From NCBI RefSeq assembly GCF_000428945.1, contig NZ_AUAX01000015.1, positions 224,824 through 288,823 on the forward strand: a stretch of DNA of 64,000 nt, given 5' to 3'. Origin of the DNA: Hamadaea tsunoensis DSM 44101. Its GTDB lineage: Bacteria; Actinomycetota; Actinomycetes; Mycobacteriales; Micromonosporaceae. The stretch's first letter is position 1, and each line of letters starts with the position of its first letter. The notes below the pieces were generated by a model. It was given only the letters and a program-made list of their open reading frames with translations. It was not told where the DNA came from and ran no database searches. This document shows, piece by piece, positions 48,849 to 58,818 of this stretch. The position numbers and the translations under genes were made by a program.

Positions 48849-51359
48849 ATGGCATTGCGTACACGCACCACCCTCGCCGCCGCGGGCGCCGTGCTGTCGG
48901 CGGCAGGACTCCTGGGAGCGGGCTGGCTCGCCGCACCCGCGCGGGCGGCCGCGACCACGACGATCACCGTGGATTTCACCAGCCCGATCGCGGCGTCCCC
49001 GGCCAAGAATTTCGGAGTCACCTTCTCGACCTTCGGCGTCGACGGCGGCCCGACCGCGACCCATCCCGCCGACATCGCGGCGCTGACCGATCTCGCGCCC
49101 GGGGCCATCCGCGTCCATTTGAAGCCCGACGCGAACGGGAACATCGTCACCGGCGCGGCCGACGGCGACACCAGCATCTCCGGTGACGCCTGGCTGGACA
49201 CCATCGAGCAGATCGGCGCCGAGCCGATCGTGATCGTCAACCTCGACCAGGCCGACGCGCTGGCCGTGCTGAACTACCTCAACTCCACCGGGCACACCGT
49301 TCGCCGGTACATCCTTGGCAACGAGTTCGATCCCAACAGCAAGTCCGACGTCTCCGCCGCCGACTACGTCACCAGGTTCAAGCAGATCGCGGCGGCGATG
49401 CGGGCGGTCACACCGGGGCTGGAGATCGGCGGTCCCGCGCCCGCGTACTTCGACGACGGCCGGCTGCACGACATCGTCACGGGCATCGTCACCAACGCCA
49501 CCGGTACGCAGCGCGCGAGTTTCATCGACTATCACGCGTACGGGTCGGGCGCGGGCGTCAACGCGACGATCGCGCAGTCCACCCAGTACGCCGCCCAGAT
49601 CGCGCAGCTCCGGACGTGGATCAACGATCCGTCGGTGGGCATCCAGGTCGGCGAGTTCAACATGAACTGGGGCGACGAGTCGCAGAACAACACGCACTTC
49701 GCGAGCGTCTGGGTGGCCAACGCGCTCGGCACGATCATCTCGTCCGGGGCCCGGGGGCTGATCTACTCCGACAAGAACAACGCGATGGGCCTGATCGGGC
49801 CGAACGGCACTCCGAAGGCGAGCTACATCGGGATGTCGATGTTCACCGGGCAACCCGGCGGGCCCCGGCACTTCGGCAGTCAGGTCGTCCGCTCGTCCAC
49901 CAGTGACGCCGCCGTTTTCGCGTACGCCTCCCGCGACGAGGACAACATCGTGGTGGTCAACACCGGTGGGGCGACGACCGCGCAGTTGGCCCTGACCGGG
50001 GTGACGACCGGCAGTGCCGACGTCTGGCAGAGCGCGGGCGACATCGCCGCCGTTCATCCTGCCGTCAAGACCGGCACGATCGCCATCAGCTCCGGCACCG
50101 CTACCACCACCCTGCCCGCGATGTCGATCACGACGTTCGTGGTGAGCGGAACCGGCACGGGCGGCGGGAGCGGACCGGTGACGTTGCCCGGCTTCTCCGA
50201 CGCGAAGTGGCACAAGCAGGGCACCGCCACGACGACTGCCACGACCGCGACGTTGACGGCGGCGGCCCAGACGTTCTCCGCGGGCTCGGTCTACTACGCC
50301 GATCCCGTCGCGTCGAACGGCCTCGGCGCGGCGTTCGACGCGACGATCGGCGGCGGCACCGGCGGCGACGGCATGACCTTGGCGTTGCTCGATCCCGCGT
50401 CGACCGGCCGCGTGGGCGGCATCGGCGCCGGCCTCGGTTACAGCGGCCTCACCGGCGTCGCGGTCACCCTCGACACCTTCGACAATGCCACGAACTCCGC
50501 CGGAAACCTGGTCGGCATCGCCACCGGCGCGACCGGCTCCACCTTCACCTACCTCGCCTCCACCACGTCGGTTCCGGCGTTGCGGTCGACGCATCACTAC
50601 GAAGTGGACGTGGCGAACGGCGCGATGACCGTCCGGATCGACGGCGTGGTCAGGCTCACCAGCGCGGTCGCGCTGACCGGCCAGGTGATCGTCGCGTTCA
50701 CCGCGGGCACCGGCGGCAGCGCCGACACGCACCAGGTCGGCAACGTCCTCGTCACGTCCGGTACGCCGGTGCCGGGCTTCGCCGACCCGGGCTGGTCGCT
50801 CTACGGAACCGCCGTCAAGGACGCGACCTCGGCCACGCTCACCGCGGCCGGCCAGCAGTTCGCCGCCGGTTCGATCGTCTACGGCACCGCCAAGCCGTCC
50901 GAGGGCCTGGTCGCGGGCTTCGACGCGTACCTGGGCGGCGGGACCGGGGGCGACGGCATGACGGTGGTCCTGCTTGACCCGGCCTCCACCGCGCGGGTCG
51001 GCGCGGCAGGCGGCGGCCTCGGCTACGGGGGTCTCACCGGCGTCGCGATCACCTTCGACACCCACCAGAACGGTTCCGACCCCGCCGGCAATTTCGTCGG
51101 AGTCGCGACCGCGGGCGCGGGCGCGGGCGACGCCATCAGCTACGCGGCGACGGCGACGGCGATCGCGAACCTCCGCGCCGCGACGCATCGCTTCGTGGTA
51201 CGGGTAAAGGGGGGCCACGTGCTGGTGACGATGGATGGGGCGCCGATCCTCGACGCGACGGTCATCCTGCCCGGCAGTGTCCTCATCGGATTCACCGGCG
51301 GCGCCGGCGGCGATACCGACACGCACCGGATCTCGGGGCTGGTCTTGAAGGCCGGCTGA
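48849..51359 (+). CDS. Secreted clan GH-A glycoside hydrolase with two C-terminal L-type-lectin-like modules
   Basis: 836 residues: signal peptide to ~34 (cut near ARA|AAT), catalytic (beta/alpha)8 domain ~37-435 with ILGNEFD (Asn158-Glu159, general acid pattern of clan A) and IQVGEFNMNW (Glu269, likely nucleophile), then a Gly/Ser linker and two ~150-residue modules (~447-640 and ~640-836). Both modules contain a GGGTGGDGMT-type turn, a DPAST segment and a TGVA..LDT/FDT strand, as in legume-lectin-like folds. The order acid Glu then nucleophile Glu 110 residues later fits GH39/GH51-type retaining enzymes; the substrate is unknown. ATG 48849 is used; an ATG at 48839 is out of frame. Confidence 0.85.
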   Translation: MALRTRTTLAAAGAVLSAAGLLGAGWLAAPARAAATTTITVDFTSPIAASPAKNFGVTFSTFGVDGGPTATHPADIAALTDLAPGAIRVHLKPDANGNIVTGAADGDTSISGDAWLDTIEQIGAEPIVIVNLDQADALAVLNYLNSTGHTVRRYILGNEFDPNSKSDVSAADYVTRFKQIAAAMRAVTPGLEIGGPAPAYFDDGRLHDIVTGIVTNATGTQRASFIDYHAYGSGAGVNATIAQSTQYAAQIAQLRTWINDPSVGIQVGEFNMNWGDESQNNTHFASVWVANALGTIISSGARGLIYSDKNNAMGLIGPNGTPKASYIGMSMFTGQPGGPRHFGSQVVRSSTSDAAVFAYASRDEDNIVVVNTGGATTAQLALTGVTTGSADVWQSAGDIAAVHPAVKTGTIAISSGTATTTLPAMSITTFVVSGTGTGGGSGPVTLPGFSDAKWHKQGTATTTATTATLTAAAQTFSAGSVYYADPVASNGLGAAFDATIGGGTGGDGMTLALLDPASTGRVGGIGAGLGYSGLTGVAVTLDTFDNATNSAGNLVGIATGATGSTFTYLASTTSVPALRSTHHYEVDVANGAMTVRIDGVVRLTSAVALTGQVIVAFTAGTGGSADTHQVGNVLVTSGTPVPGFADPGWSLYGTAVKDATSATLTAAGQQFAAGSIVYGTAKPSEGLVAGFDAYLGGGTGGDGMTVVLLDPASTARVGAAGGGLGYGGLTGVAITFDTHQNGSDPAGNFVGVATAGAGAGDAISYAATATAIANLRAATHRFVVRVKGGHVLVTMDGAPILDATVILPGSVLIGFTGGAGGDTDTHRISGLVLKAG

Positions 51360-51373
51360 CCGTCTCAGCACCC

Positions 51374-51406
51374 GCCCGCGCCACCGGAGTCCACGGCGGT
51401 GCGGGC
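51374..51406. terminator. Bidirectional hairpin terminator
   Basis: Arms 51374-51386 and 51394-51406 pair at 12 of 13 positions (one a G-T pair) around a 7-nt loop, between the convergent GH-A gene and otsA. Confidence 0.65.
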
Positions 51407-51458
51407 GCATCGTCCTGACAGGCGAGTCCGTCGGCCGACGCCCCGTCCCGGGACGAGG

Positions 51459-52856
51459 TCATCTTCCGGCGCAGGCCGCATCCAGCGCGGTCAGGTACGA
51501 GCGCGCCCAGGCCTGGATGTCGTGCTCGCGTATGTGAGCGCGCATGGCTGCCAGTTGCGGGCTCGGTTCGGCGGGATCGGCCTTCAGGACCTCGAGGATG
51601 GTGTCCTTGAGCCCCTCGACGTCGTACGGATTGACCAGGTAGGCCTGCGTCAGCTCCGCGGCGGCTCCGGCGAACTCGCTGAGCAGCAGCGCGCCGCAGC
51701 CGTCGACGCGGGCGGCGACGTACTCCTTGGCGACCAGGTTCATTCCGTCGCGCAGCGGGGTGACCGCCATGACGTCGGCGGCGCGGTAGAGCGCGGCCAG
51801 TTCGGTGCGGTCGAAGATCCGGCTCAGGTAGTGCACGGCGGCGACGCCGAGCCGGCCGAAGTCGCCGTTGATCCGTCCCACCTCGCGTTCGACCCGGTCG
51901 CGCAGCAGCCGGTACTGCTCGACGCGTTCCCGGCTCGGGACGGCGACCTGCACCAGCACCGTGTCGGGGGCCTTGAGCCGGCCGTCGGCCAGCAGTTCCC
52001 GGTATGCCTTCAGCCGGTGCTCGATGCCTTTGGTGTAGTCGAGCCGGTCGACGCTGAGGATGACCCGCCGCGGGTCGCCGAGGTCGGCGCGCAGCTGGGC
52101 GGCCTTCTGCACCACCTCGTCGCGGCTGGCCAGCGCCTCCATCTCGGCGGTGTCGATCGACACCGGGAACGCCCCGCTGGCCGTGATACGCCCGTCGACG
52201 CGTACGCCGCGCTCGTCGATGTCCGCGCCGAGCACCTTGGCGGCCAGCTGGTGGAAGTTGTGCACGGCCTGGATGCGCTGGAATCCGACCAGGTCGGCGC
52301 CGAGCATGCCGCGCAGCAGCTCGGCGCGGCGCGGCAGCTGCATGAACAGTTCCGGCGGCGGGAACGGCACGTGCAGGAAGAAGCCGATGCGCAGGTCGGG
52401 CCGCTGGGCACGCAGCATCGCGGGCACGAGTTGCAGGTGGTAGTCCTGCACCCAGACGACGGCGCCGTGGGCGGCGACGCGCGCGGTGTGGTCCGCGTAG
52501 CGCTGGTTGACCCGCTGGTAGGCCTCCCACCAGCGGCGGTGGTGCACGGCAGGTTCGACGGCGTCGTGGTAGAGCGGCCACAAGGTCGAGTTGGCGAACC
52601 CCTCGTAGTGGTCGCGGACGTCCTCGTCGCTGAGCTCCACCGGGACGAGGCGCACGCCGTCGACGTCGGGCAGCGGCGGAGTGGGTCCGGGTTTGCCGGC
52701 CCAGCCGAGCCAGGTGGCCGGCTTGTTGATCAGCACGGGATGCAGGGCTTCGTTCAAGCCGCCGGGGCTGCGGCGCCATTCGAAGACCCCCTCGGAGGCG
52801 GCGGCGTCGTTGATGGGCAGACGGCTGGCGACCACGACTAGCGAGGCGTCCCTCAT
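51459..52856 (-). CDS. otsA: Trehalose-6-phosphate synthase
   Basis: 465 residues of the GT20 fold, starting [15 protein letters not shown]. It has [63 protein letters not shown], and the nucleotide-sugar segment [15 protein letters not shown]. The enzyme joins glucose from UDP- or GDP-glucose to glucose-6-phosphate. The ATG at 52856 has AAGGGGG upstream. No otsB partner is visible in the window. It is unlinked to the sugar island at 12275-24967, although trehalose metabolism is a possible theme. Its upstream region is ~170 bp and then a small coding scrap. Confidence 0.96.
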   Translation of the reverse strand: MRDASLVVVASRLPINDAAASEGVFEWRRSPGGLNEALHPVLINKPATWLGWAGKPGPTPPLPDVDGVRLVPVELSDEDVRDHYEGFANSTLWPLYHDAVEPAVHHRRWWEAYQRVNQRYADHTARVAAHGAVVWVQDYHLQLVPAMLRAQRPDLRIGFFLHVPFPPPELFMQLPRRAELLRGMLGADLVGFQRIQAVHNFHQLAAKVLGADIDERGVRVDGRITASGAFPVSIDTAEMEALASRDEVVQKAAQLRADLGDPRRVILSVDRLDYTKGIEHRLKAYRELLADGRLKAPDTVLVQVAVPSRERVEQYRLLRDRVEREVGRINGDFGRLGVAAVHYLSRIFDRTELAALYRAADVMAVTPLRDGMNLVAKEYVAARVDGCGALLLSEFAGAAAELTQAYLVNPYDVEGLKDTILEVLKADPAEPSPQLAAMRAHIREHDIQAWARSYLTALDAACAGR

Positions 52857-53214
52857 CGGGGGCCCCCTTTCCGGGCTTTCGCAGACATGAAAACGGTTCG
52901 TGCCGGTGTGCGGCATTGATCGGCTCACGCGAACTTGTACCAACTCGAAGTTACGCGGCGGTTACGGAACGCACTTGCGTGGTTCGTGCCAGTTTCCATA
53001 GTGGAGTCCGTCGCAGCCGGTGTCATCGGTTCATGGGCCGTGCATCATGGCGATGTCGTAGCGGGTGACGGCTCCACCTCGCCGGTCGTCCGGGCCTGAT
53101 GTCAGGGTTGCGGTGACGAACGTGGCTACGTCGGCGAAGCGGGAGATACCCAGCCACACCTGGCACACCCTGTCGCCGGCCTTCCGGGCGGCACCTGTCC
53201 GCAGTAGCGGTGCA
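52857..53214. other. Gap between otsA and the SDR gene
   Basis: 358 bp. The half next to otsA (52857-53030) probably holds its promoter; no clear box was seen. The other half holds a short coding-like minus-strand reading (53031-53168). Confidence 0.3.
53031..53168 (-). pseudogene. Short coding-like reading, probable gene remnant
   Basis: The frame ends at TGA 53031-53033 and reads from a GTG at 53168 as VCQVWLGISRFADVATFVT then ATLTSGPDDRRGGAVTRYD, 45 residues with GC-rich third positions. In-frame coding-like text continues upstream (TGAARKAGDR) into the SDR stop, so the gene seems cut. The family is not recognised. Confidence 0.3.
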
Positions 53215-53937
53215 CTACCAGGGCACCGGGCCGTCGGCGTTGAAGAAGCCGCCTGTGGGGCCGTCGTCGCCCAGTGTCGCGTACCGCACTACGATCGCGG
53301 CGGCCTCGGCGGCGGTCCGCGTGGCCCCGGGTGACATGTCCGTCAGCGTATAACCGGGATCGACGGCGTTCACCTTGATGCCCGTCGGTCGCAGCTCTGT
53401 CGCGAACTGAACGGTCAGCGCGTTGACGGCGGTCTTCGACGCCGGATAGGCCGCGGCGTTCCACTCATCCGGCCAATCGGAACTGGTCAGCGCCAACGAC
53501 GCCGACCCCGACGAAACATTGACGATCCGGCTGCCGCCCGCCGCCCGCAGCAAGGGAAGCATCATGGTCGTGACGGTGAACACCCCGATCACGTTGGTCT
53601 CGAACGTACGCCGGAACGCGTCCACGGCCAGCCGGCTGGGCCTGGCATCGTCCACCGCGATCGCCGCATTGTTGACCAGTGCGTGCAGCCGCCCATGCCG
53701 GCGGTCGACCTCCTCGGCTGCTGCGCGTACGGACGCCTGATCAGTGACGTTCAGCTCGACACATTCGGCCGCGATCCCGGCCCGGGCCAGTCGCCCCACG
53801 GCCGCCTCACCCAGGCTGCGATCCCGCGCGGCGAGGATGGGCACGTATCCCAGCCGGCCCAGCTGCCCGGCGACCTCGAACCCGATGCCTCGATTCGCGC
53901 CGGTCACCAGAGCGACCCGGCCACTGTTACCCAGCAC
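53215..53937 (-). CDS. Short-chain dehydrogenase/reductase
   Basis: 240 residues. Classic SDR: cofactor motif TGANRGIG near 12-19, DVT-like position LNVTDQASV, NNAAIAVDD (NNAG-type), VNVSSGSASLAL with the catalytic Ser, and YPASKTAVNAL (Tyr-x-x-x-Lys), then VNAVDPGYTLTDM. The cofactor is NAD(P)H and the substrate unknown. GTG 53937 was chosen because it begins directly before the Rossmann fold; in-frame reading continues upstream through a lipoprotein-like sequence (LCAAGC) that would give an odd anchored SDR. Whether such an N-terminal anchor is real cannot be excluded. Confidence 0.88.
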   Translation of the reverse strand: MLGNSGRVALVTGANRGIGFEVAGQLGRLGYVPILAARDRSLGEAAVGRLARAGIAAECVELNVTDQASVRAAAEEVDRRHGRLHALVNNAAIAVDDARPSRLAVDAFRRTFETNVIGVFTVTTMMLPLLRAAGGSRIVNVSSGSASLALTSSDWPDEWNAAAYPASKTAVNALTVQFATELRPTGIKVNAVDPGYTLTDMSPGATRTAAEAAAIVVRYATLGDDGPTGGFFNADGPVPW

Positions 53938-54116
53938 CCCGTGATCGTAAGGCCGGAGCCGACCGCATCCCGCAGCACACAGACCACTCGCCACACAGAC
54001 GAAGACCACCCCGACCAGATGGATGCACCCGCGGCTCATCGCCTTGCCTGTCGCCGATGCTGAAGGGCTGAACGGCTGGGAAACCGCGTAGTCAGAGCGC
54101 GACGCATGCTGCCCAC

Positions 54117-54156
54117 AGAGGCCGGCCCGGAGGCTTGCACCACCGGACCGGCCTCT
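54117..54156 (-). terminator. Hairpin terminator after the M4 peptidase gene
   Basis: Arms 54117-54130 and 54143-54156 pair at 13 of 14 positions, 12-nt loop, 12 nt beyond the stop of the minus-strand peptidase gene. Confidence 0.75.
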
Positions 54157-54168
54157 TCGGCTCATGGC

Positions 54169-57135
54169 TCAGGAGCAGTTGGCCTTGCGGGACCCGCTCC
54201 CGACCACGAGGTCGTTGAGCGAGGTGCGCGAGTCGATCCAGACGACGGTACGACCCGTGACCGCGGCGGGCAGGAGTTCGGCACCCGGGGCGCACGAAAC
54301 CCGGCCGAGCCGTACGCCCGCCAGCGTGAACTGCTGGAGCTTGGGGAGCATCTTGTCGGAGATCCCGCCGTAATAGTCAGCCGACGTAGGGTCCTCCATG
54401 ATCGTCAGCGTGGTGTCCGATGCCGTCACCATTTCCGCCCGTACGCCGTGACCCGTGCCCTCGGGGATCAGGGAACCCGTGGCCCCGTCGAAGCCGAGGT
54501 GCCCGATCGTGTTCTCCTCGACCGCCCAGTTCGCGTCCACCACCCAGTAGGCGCCGGTCGCGGTGATGGTCGGTACGCCTTCCCACTCGGCTTCCGGCGC
54601 CTGCCAGCCGTAGCTGGTCTGCCCGGTCGCCAGATCGAACATGTCGACGCCGAGCGACCAGCTCTCCGCCGTCCACTGTTCGTCGATGTAGGCGATGTGG
54701 CCATTCTTGACGACGGGCGCCATGACCATCCCGGTGCCGAGGGGTGCAGCGATCGTCTGCGGGGTCGTGGCGTTGCCGCGCAGGTAGTACACGACCGGCA
54801 AGTAGTTCGGTCCCGGCTCCGACCAGGCGACCACGTCGCCGTCCGCGCTGAGTCCCGATACCTGCTGACTCGTCGTCCACAGCACCTGGGAAGGGCCGCC
54901 CGCGACCCGGGCCGACATGATCTGAGTCTGCCCGGGCAGGTAGGTGCCGTCGTCGGCCCACGAGTCCGGAGTGATCTGGAGCCAGACCACCTTCGTCCCG
55001 TCCGTCCAGGGGCTGGCCGCGATGCGGCCGTCAGCCGGGGAAACCTGGCGGGGCGTACCCTTGCCGTCGGTACGGCCGACCCACACGGACAGCGGGGCGG
55101 AGCCGTCGGCGTTCGACCGCGTGGCGGCCCACCAGCCACCGGCGGCGCTCGGGGTGATGCCGTAGCCATAGTTGATCTGCGTCGAGGGCACGTTGCCGAG
55201 CAGCACCGTGGCGTCGCTGCCGAGCACGGTCTTCTCCCAGCGGTCGGTGATCCCGTGTGCCGCGAACGCATCCTTGACTGCTTTGAGCCGGGATCCGTTC
55301 ACGCCGAGGTCCTTCGCCGCGGCGACGACGCTGTCGGCCGCGCCGGAGAAGTCGGTCAGCGGCGTCCAGAAGTCGGACAGCGCGTGGTAGACGATGTGGT
55401 CAGCGAGAGTGCCGCCGAGCTTCTCGCGAATGTCCCACAGGGCGCCCGAGAAGATCGTCGAGTTGAGGTGCACGCCGCCCGCGTCATACGCGTACTCCGC
55501 GGGCATCGACAGGAAGCTTGCCGTCGTGCGACCGTCGTTGAGGTCGCGGAACGCGCAGTCCTTGGGGGCCCGCGTGCGGCACAGGTCGCCGCCGATGAGA
55601 CCCGCGTTCGGGTCGGCCATCTGGGTGTGGGAGACGGTGACGTCGATCGCGTTGCCGAAGTAGTCGGCCACCGCCTCGTTGAGCGCTCCGGACTGTCCGA
55701 GGTAGACGAGGTCGGCCGTGTGCTGGACCACGCCGTGGGTCATCTCGTGCCCTACGACGTCGAGGTCGGCCGCCAGCGGCATGTACTCGGCATCGCCCGT
55801 GCCGTAGACCATCTTCTCGTTCACGCTGTCCCAGAAGGCATTGACGAACGGGCTGCCGTAGTACGTCACCCCGACGATCGATCGGATCGCCATCCCCTTG
55901 CCGTCGAGGCTGGTGCGCCCCAACTGGGCCGCGTACCAGTTGTAGACCTGGGCGGCGTCCCAGTGGGCGTCGACCGCGCCGACGTCGGTGAGCGTGCCGC
56001 CCGCCTTGGTGGTGGGTGACGCGAACTCGGTGAGGCCGTCCGGCCAGACGCCGGAGACGTTCTCCGAGTAGAGCCCGCCGGCGTCCCAGGTGGAGATGAC
56101 GCCACCGCCCTGGGCGGCCTGGCTCGCGTGGTCCTCGAACGCGTAGCCGCCGTCCGCGGTCTGTGTCAGATGCAACGGCACCGTCGCGCCGTGCAGGGTC
56201 GTACCGGAACCGAGCACGTCGCCCTGGACCGACGTCGCCGTGGGCGATCCGGCCGTCCGCGAGCTGCCTGCTCCCGGCGTGGCCACGGTCGCCTGCGCGC
56301 TGGACGCCCGTTCGCCGGGCGCGGCGAAGGTCTCGATGCCGCTGTACGCGAGCAGGGGCGACCCGGTCCGTACGTCGAGGTACACCTCCTGCATCACCGG
56401 CGCACCGGTGGCCGGGTCGGACCCGTGTACCGTGACGTGCCGAGTGAGCACCCCGGATCCGGTCGGCAGGACAACGAGCCCGTGATCGACGCCGGTCAGC
56501 GTCGCGGCACGGTGGCCGGGAGCGTCGGCGATCACGCGCGGAGCCGGGCCGGCGAGCGAACGCTGGACAGCGGTCACGGCGCGCTGTACCGCGGTCGCCG
56601 CCGGCAGACCGCGCGGGGTCGTGTCGACGGTGAGTTCGCTGAAGTAGGAACCGGAGGTGCCCGCGACAGTGCGAGACGCGCCGTGCTTCGCGAGCCGGAC
56701 GACATACTGCGCCCCGAACACCGGCACGCCGTGGTAGCGCTGGTCGAGCCGCACGGTTGTCGTCCCGTCCGGGGCCACGTTCACCGAGTTCGTGGCAAGG
56801 TCGCGCGTCGGGTCCGCAATCGCGTACTGGTCACGGTGCGCGGCGAGGTAGGAATGTGCGGCCTGATCGGCCGGGATCGAGGCGTCCACCGGTACAGCCA
56901 GGCCGTCCACGAGCGACGGGGTCTGCGTCGGCGTCGTGGCGGCCGATGCGACCGGCACGGCAGCCTCGGACGCCGCGGCCTCCGGCGCGCCGGAGGCCCG
57001 CGCGGCGGGGGCGAATCCCGCGACGGCCAGCACGGTCGCGATCGCGAACGCGCCGGAACGATGTCCCCAGGGGGTCGTCCGCCGAGGCACGGGTCGCGCT
57101 CCGCCGTCAGGTGGGGTGGGTCGGAGTGGTGACAT
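54169..57135 (-). CDS. Secreted M4 (thermolysin-like) metallopeptidase with C-terminal propeller-like extension
   Basis: 988 residues: long signal peptide (1-~48), FTP/PepSY propeptide ~65-245 (DGLAVPVDASIPADQAAHSY, LDQRYHGVPVFGAQYVVRL), M4 catalytic domain ~300-620 with HEMTH (His463, Glu464, His467) and GALNEAVADYFGNAID supplying the third zinc ligand, plus AGGVHLNSTIFSGALWDIRE. The final ~330 residues (ITPSAAGGWWAATRSNADG, VWLQITPDSWADDG, YLPVVYYLRGNATTP) have repeated beta-strands like a WD40/TolB propeller instead of the usual P-domain. The ATG at 57135 has GGAAGGG about 5 nt upstream. It is divergent from a TrmB/LuxR-type regulator, which probably controls it. Confidence 0.93.
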   Translation of the reverse strand: MSPLRPTPPDGGARPVPRRTTPWGHRSGAFAIATVLAVAGFAPAARASGAPEAAASEAAVPVASAATTPTQTPSLVDGLAVPVDASIPADQAAHSYLAAHRDQYAIADPTRDLATNSVNVAPDGTTTVRLDQRYHGVPVFGAQYVVRLAKHGASRTVAGTSGSYFSELTVDTTPRGLPAATAVQRAVTAVQRSLAGPAPRVIADAPGHRAATLTGVDHGLVVLPTGSGVLTRHVTVHGSDPATGAPVMQEVYLDVRTGSPLLAYSGIETFAAPGERASSAQATVATPGAGSSRTAGSPTATSVQGDVLGSGTTLHGATVPLHLTQTADGGYAFEDHASQAAQGGGVISTWDAGGLYSENVSGVWPDGLTEFASPTTKAGGTLTDVGAVDAHWDAAQVYNWYAAQLGRTSLDGKGMAIRSIVGVTYYGSPFVNAFWDSVNEKMVYGTGDAEYMPLAADLDVVGHEMTHGVVQHTADLVYLGQSGALNEAVADYFGNAIDVTVSHTQMADPNAGLIGGDLCRTRAPKDCAFRDLNDGRTTASFLSMPAEYAYDAGGVHLNSTIFSGALWDIREKLGGTLADHIVYHALSDFWTPLTDFSGAADSVVAAAKDLGVNGSRLKAVKDAFAAHGITDRWEKTVLGSDATVLLGNVPSTQINYGYGITPSAAGGWWAATRSNADGSAPLSVWVGRTDGKGTPRQVSPADGRIAASPWTDGTKVVWLQITPDSWADDGTYLPGQTQIMSARVAGGPSQVLWTTSQQVSGLSADGDVVAWSEPGPNYLPVVYYLRGNATTPQTIAAPLGTGMVMAPVVKNGHIAYIDEQWTAESWSLGVDMFDLATGQTSYGWQAPEAEWEGVPTITATGAYWVVDANWAVEENTIGHLGFDGATGSLIPEGTGHGVRAEMVTASDTTLTIMEDPTSADYYGGISDKMLPKLQQFTLAGVRLGRVSCAPGAELLPAAVTGRTVVWIDSRTSLNDLVVGSGSRKANCS

Positions 57136-57183
57136 GGGGGCCCTTCCATCGCCCGACGCGCGTCGGGGTTTGTCATCGACTGG

Positions 57184-57213
57184 ATGCTCCGCGCGTCGTG
57201 GCTTCCGGAGCAT
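57184..57213. promoter_or_regulatory. Inverted repeat between M4 peptidase and regulator
   Basis: Exact arms ATGCTCCG (57184-57191) and CGGAGCAT (57206-57213), centres 22 bp apart (two helical turns), in the 233-bp divergent region. A candidate operator of the adjacent LuxR-type protein. Confidence 0.45.
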
Positions 57214-57368
57214 GGGGACAGTCTCGGCAGGGAGAGCAGGCGCTACCAGACATCCCGCGATTCGACAGTGGGAAGCTGCGCACATTCGCACTGCGATAGG
57301 CTTCACGAACCCTGGTAGCCGATGGCGTCTGGCGGGACCCCCGCTGCTTGCTCCACGGGAGGCACCTC

Positions 57369-58427
57369 GTGTTGTCCAATACACCCGACGAGGCGCCGCC
57401 ACCCGGTGTCGATCCGGTCGCGATCCAGGTGCTGCGTGTGCTCGCGGAACGCCGGTACGCGGACGTACACGCACTGGCAGACGAGCTCGACCTGCCGGAG
57501 TCCAGGTTGCGCACCGCGCTCAGCGACCTCGAACGCGACCAGCTGGCCGTGCGTACCGGCACGGACGGGTGGGCCGCGATGCCCATGAGGACCGGCCTCG
57601 GGACACTGCTCGACCGCCGTCGCGCGGAGCTTGCCTCATGGGAGCAGTACGCACGCGAACTGCAGGAGACCTGGTCGGCCTCCCGGCAGGGTCACGCCGA
57701 CGGCCAGGTCGAACTACTGAGCACGCCCGAGCAGGTTGGCGCGGTCTACGCGCAACTCCTCGAAGCCAGCACTCTCGAGGTGCTCCACCTGGCCAAGCCC
57801 CCGTACGTCGGCTCGCCCGAGCGTCCCGCGGGCAGCGCGGCCGACACGAGCGTGCTGCAGCCGAGCCTGTCGCTGCGTAGCGTGTACGACAGCGCCGGCT
57901 TCACCGACCCGGTGTCGCTGCACACGGCGTTCCAAGGACGGCGCACGCACGACGGGCGGTTCCGGCTGCTCGACGGGGTGCCCTTCAAGCTCGCGCTCTT
58001 CGACCGGAAGACCGCGCTGGTCCCCGCAGACCCGGACGACCCCGAGGCGGCCTCGCTCATCGTGCACGCTCCTGCCCTCGTGCTGGCGCTCGCCGAGCTC
58101 TTCGAGAGCTTGTGGGCGCGGGCCGTGCCCGTCGAGCTCGCGATCGCGCAGCCGCGCACGACGCCCAAAGAGCCGGACGCCGCCTCCGACGACCTCATGG
58201 CGGACCCGGGCCGGGCCCTCACCGACGCACGGACCCGAGACATCCTCGACCTCATGGCCGCCGGACTGATCGACGACGCGATCGCCCGGGCCCTGGGCGT
58301 GAGCCGCAGAACTGTCCAAAAGCACATCAGCGACCTCGCAGACGCACTCGGCGCGCGCACCCGGTTCCAGATCGCTCTGCTCGCTGCAGACAAAGGGTTG
58401 CTTGGCCGGCAACGGTACGTGCCGTAG
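57369..58427 (+). CDS. TrmB/LuxR-type transcriptional regulator
   Basis: 352 residues from GTG 57369, preceded by GGGAGG 6 nt upstream (an in-frame TTG at 57348 is less likely). N-terminal TrmB-like winged helix (~18-62; VHALADELDLPESRLRTALSDLER), a central phospholipase-D-like sensor region (STLEVLHLAKPPYVGS, FQGRRTHDGRFRLLDG, FKLALFDRKTALVPAD), and a C-terminal LuxR helix-turn-helix (RDILDLMAAGLIDDAIARAL then GVSRRTVQKHISDLADALGA). Genes of this type often stand beside secreted peptidases in actinomycetes. It probably responds to an extracellular or metabolic signal to control the divergent M4 gene (inference). Confidence 0.88.
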   Translation: MLSNTPDEAPPPGVDPVAIQVLRVLAERRYADVHALADELDLPESRLRTALSDLERDQLAVRTGTDGWAAMPMRTGLGTLLDRRRAELASWEQYARELQETWSASRQGHADGQVELLSTPEQVGAVYAQLLEASTLEVLHLAKPPYVGSPERPAGSAADTSVLQPSLSLRSVYDSAGFTDPVSLHTAFQGRRTHDGRFRLLDGVPFKLALFDRKTALVPADPDDPEAASLIVHAPALVLALAELFESLWARAVPVELAIAQPRTTPKEPDAASDDLMADPGRALTDARTRDILDLMAAGLIDDAIARALGVSRRTVQKHISDLADALGARTRFQIALLAADKGLLGRQRYVP

Positions 58428-58818
58428 ACACGCGGCCGCGTTGTGAATGGGCAGGCAGCGGTTCAGCTTGCGCCGGCAACAGGAGCCACGAGTTGTAGAT
58501 CTTGAAAATGAGAGGGCCTTCTGGCGGCAGGTGCACCGTAGGGTCGCAAGCTCGGGTGTCCTTCATACCCACCGCCTGTACTGCCTGACCTCGGCACTCT
58601 TCCGTCGGGCAGCGGATTGGGAAGCGCTGCGCCGGCATGGGTCGAGAGTCAATGCCCTTCGGAGTACCCCCGACCTATGGCGGAGAATTCAGCCAGGTCG
58701 GCGCAGTCGATCAGGCCGAAGACTTCGAGGAGAGTGCACCTGGCTGACGCGCCAAGTGACCGGACTGTCGTTCCCTGGTGGTCAAGCTGCCAGACCGTTG
58801 GAACGCGAAGGGGATCTC
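58428..58818. other. Gap with no recognised gene
   Basis: 391 bp. Readings here are short or arginine-rich and not convincing. The last ~40 bp carry the AAGGGG ribosome site of the following lipoprotein gene. No repeat or RNA gene was seen. Confidence 0.3.

Noticed and set aside
53215..54165. Lipoprotein-like N-terminal extension of the SDR
   Set aside because: The LCAAGC segment resembles a lipobox, but the cofactor fold starts right after GTG 53937 and SDRs of 240 residues are the norm.
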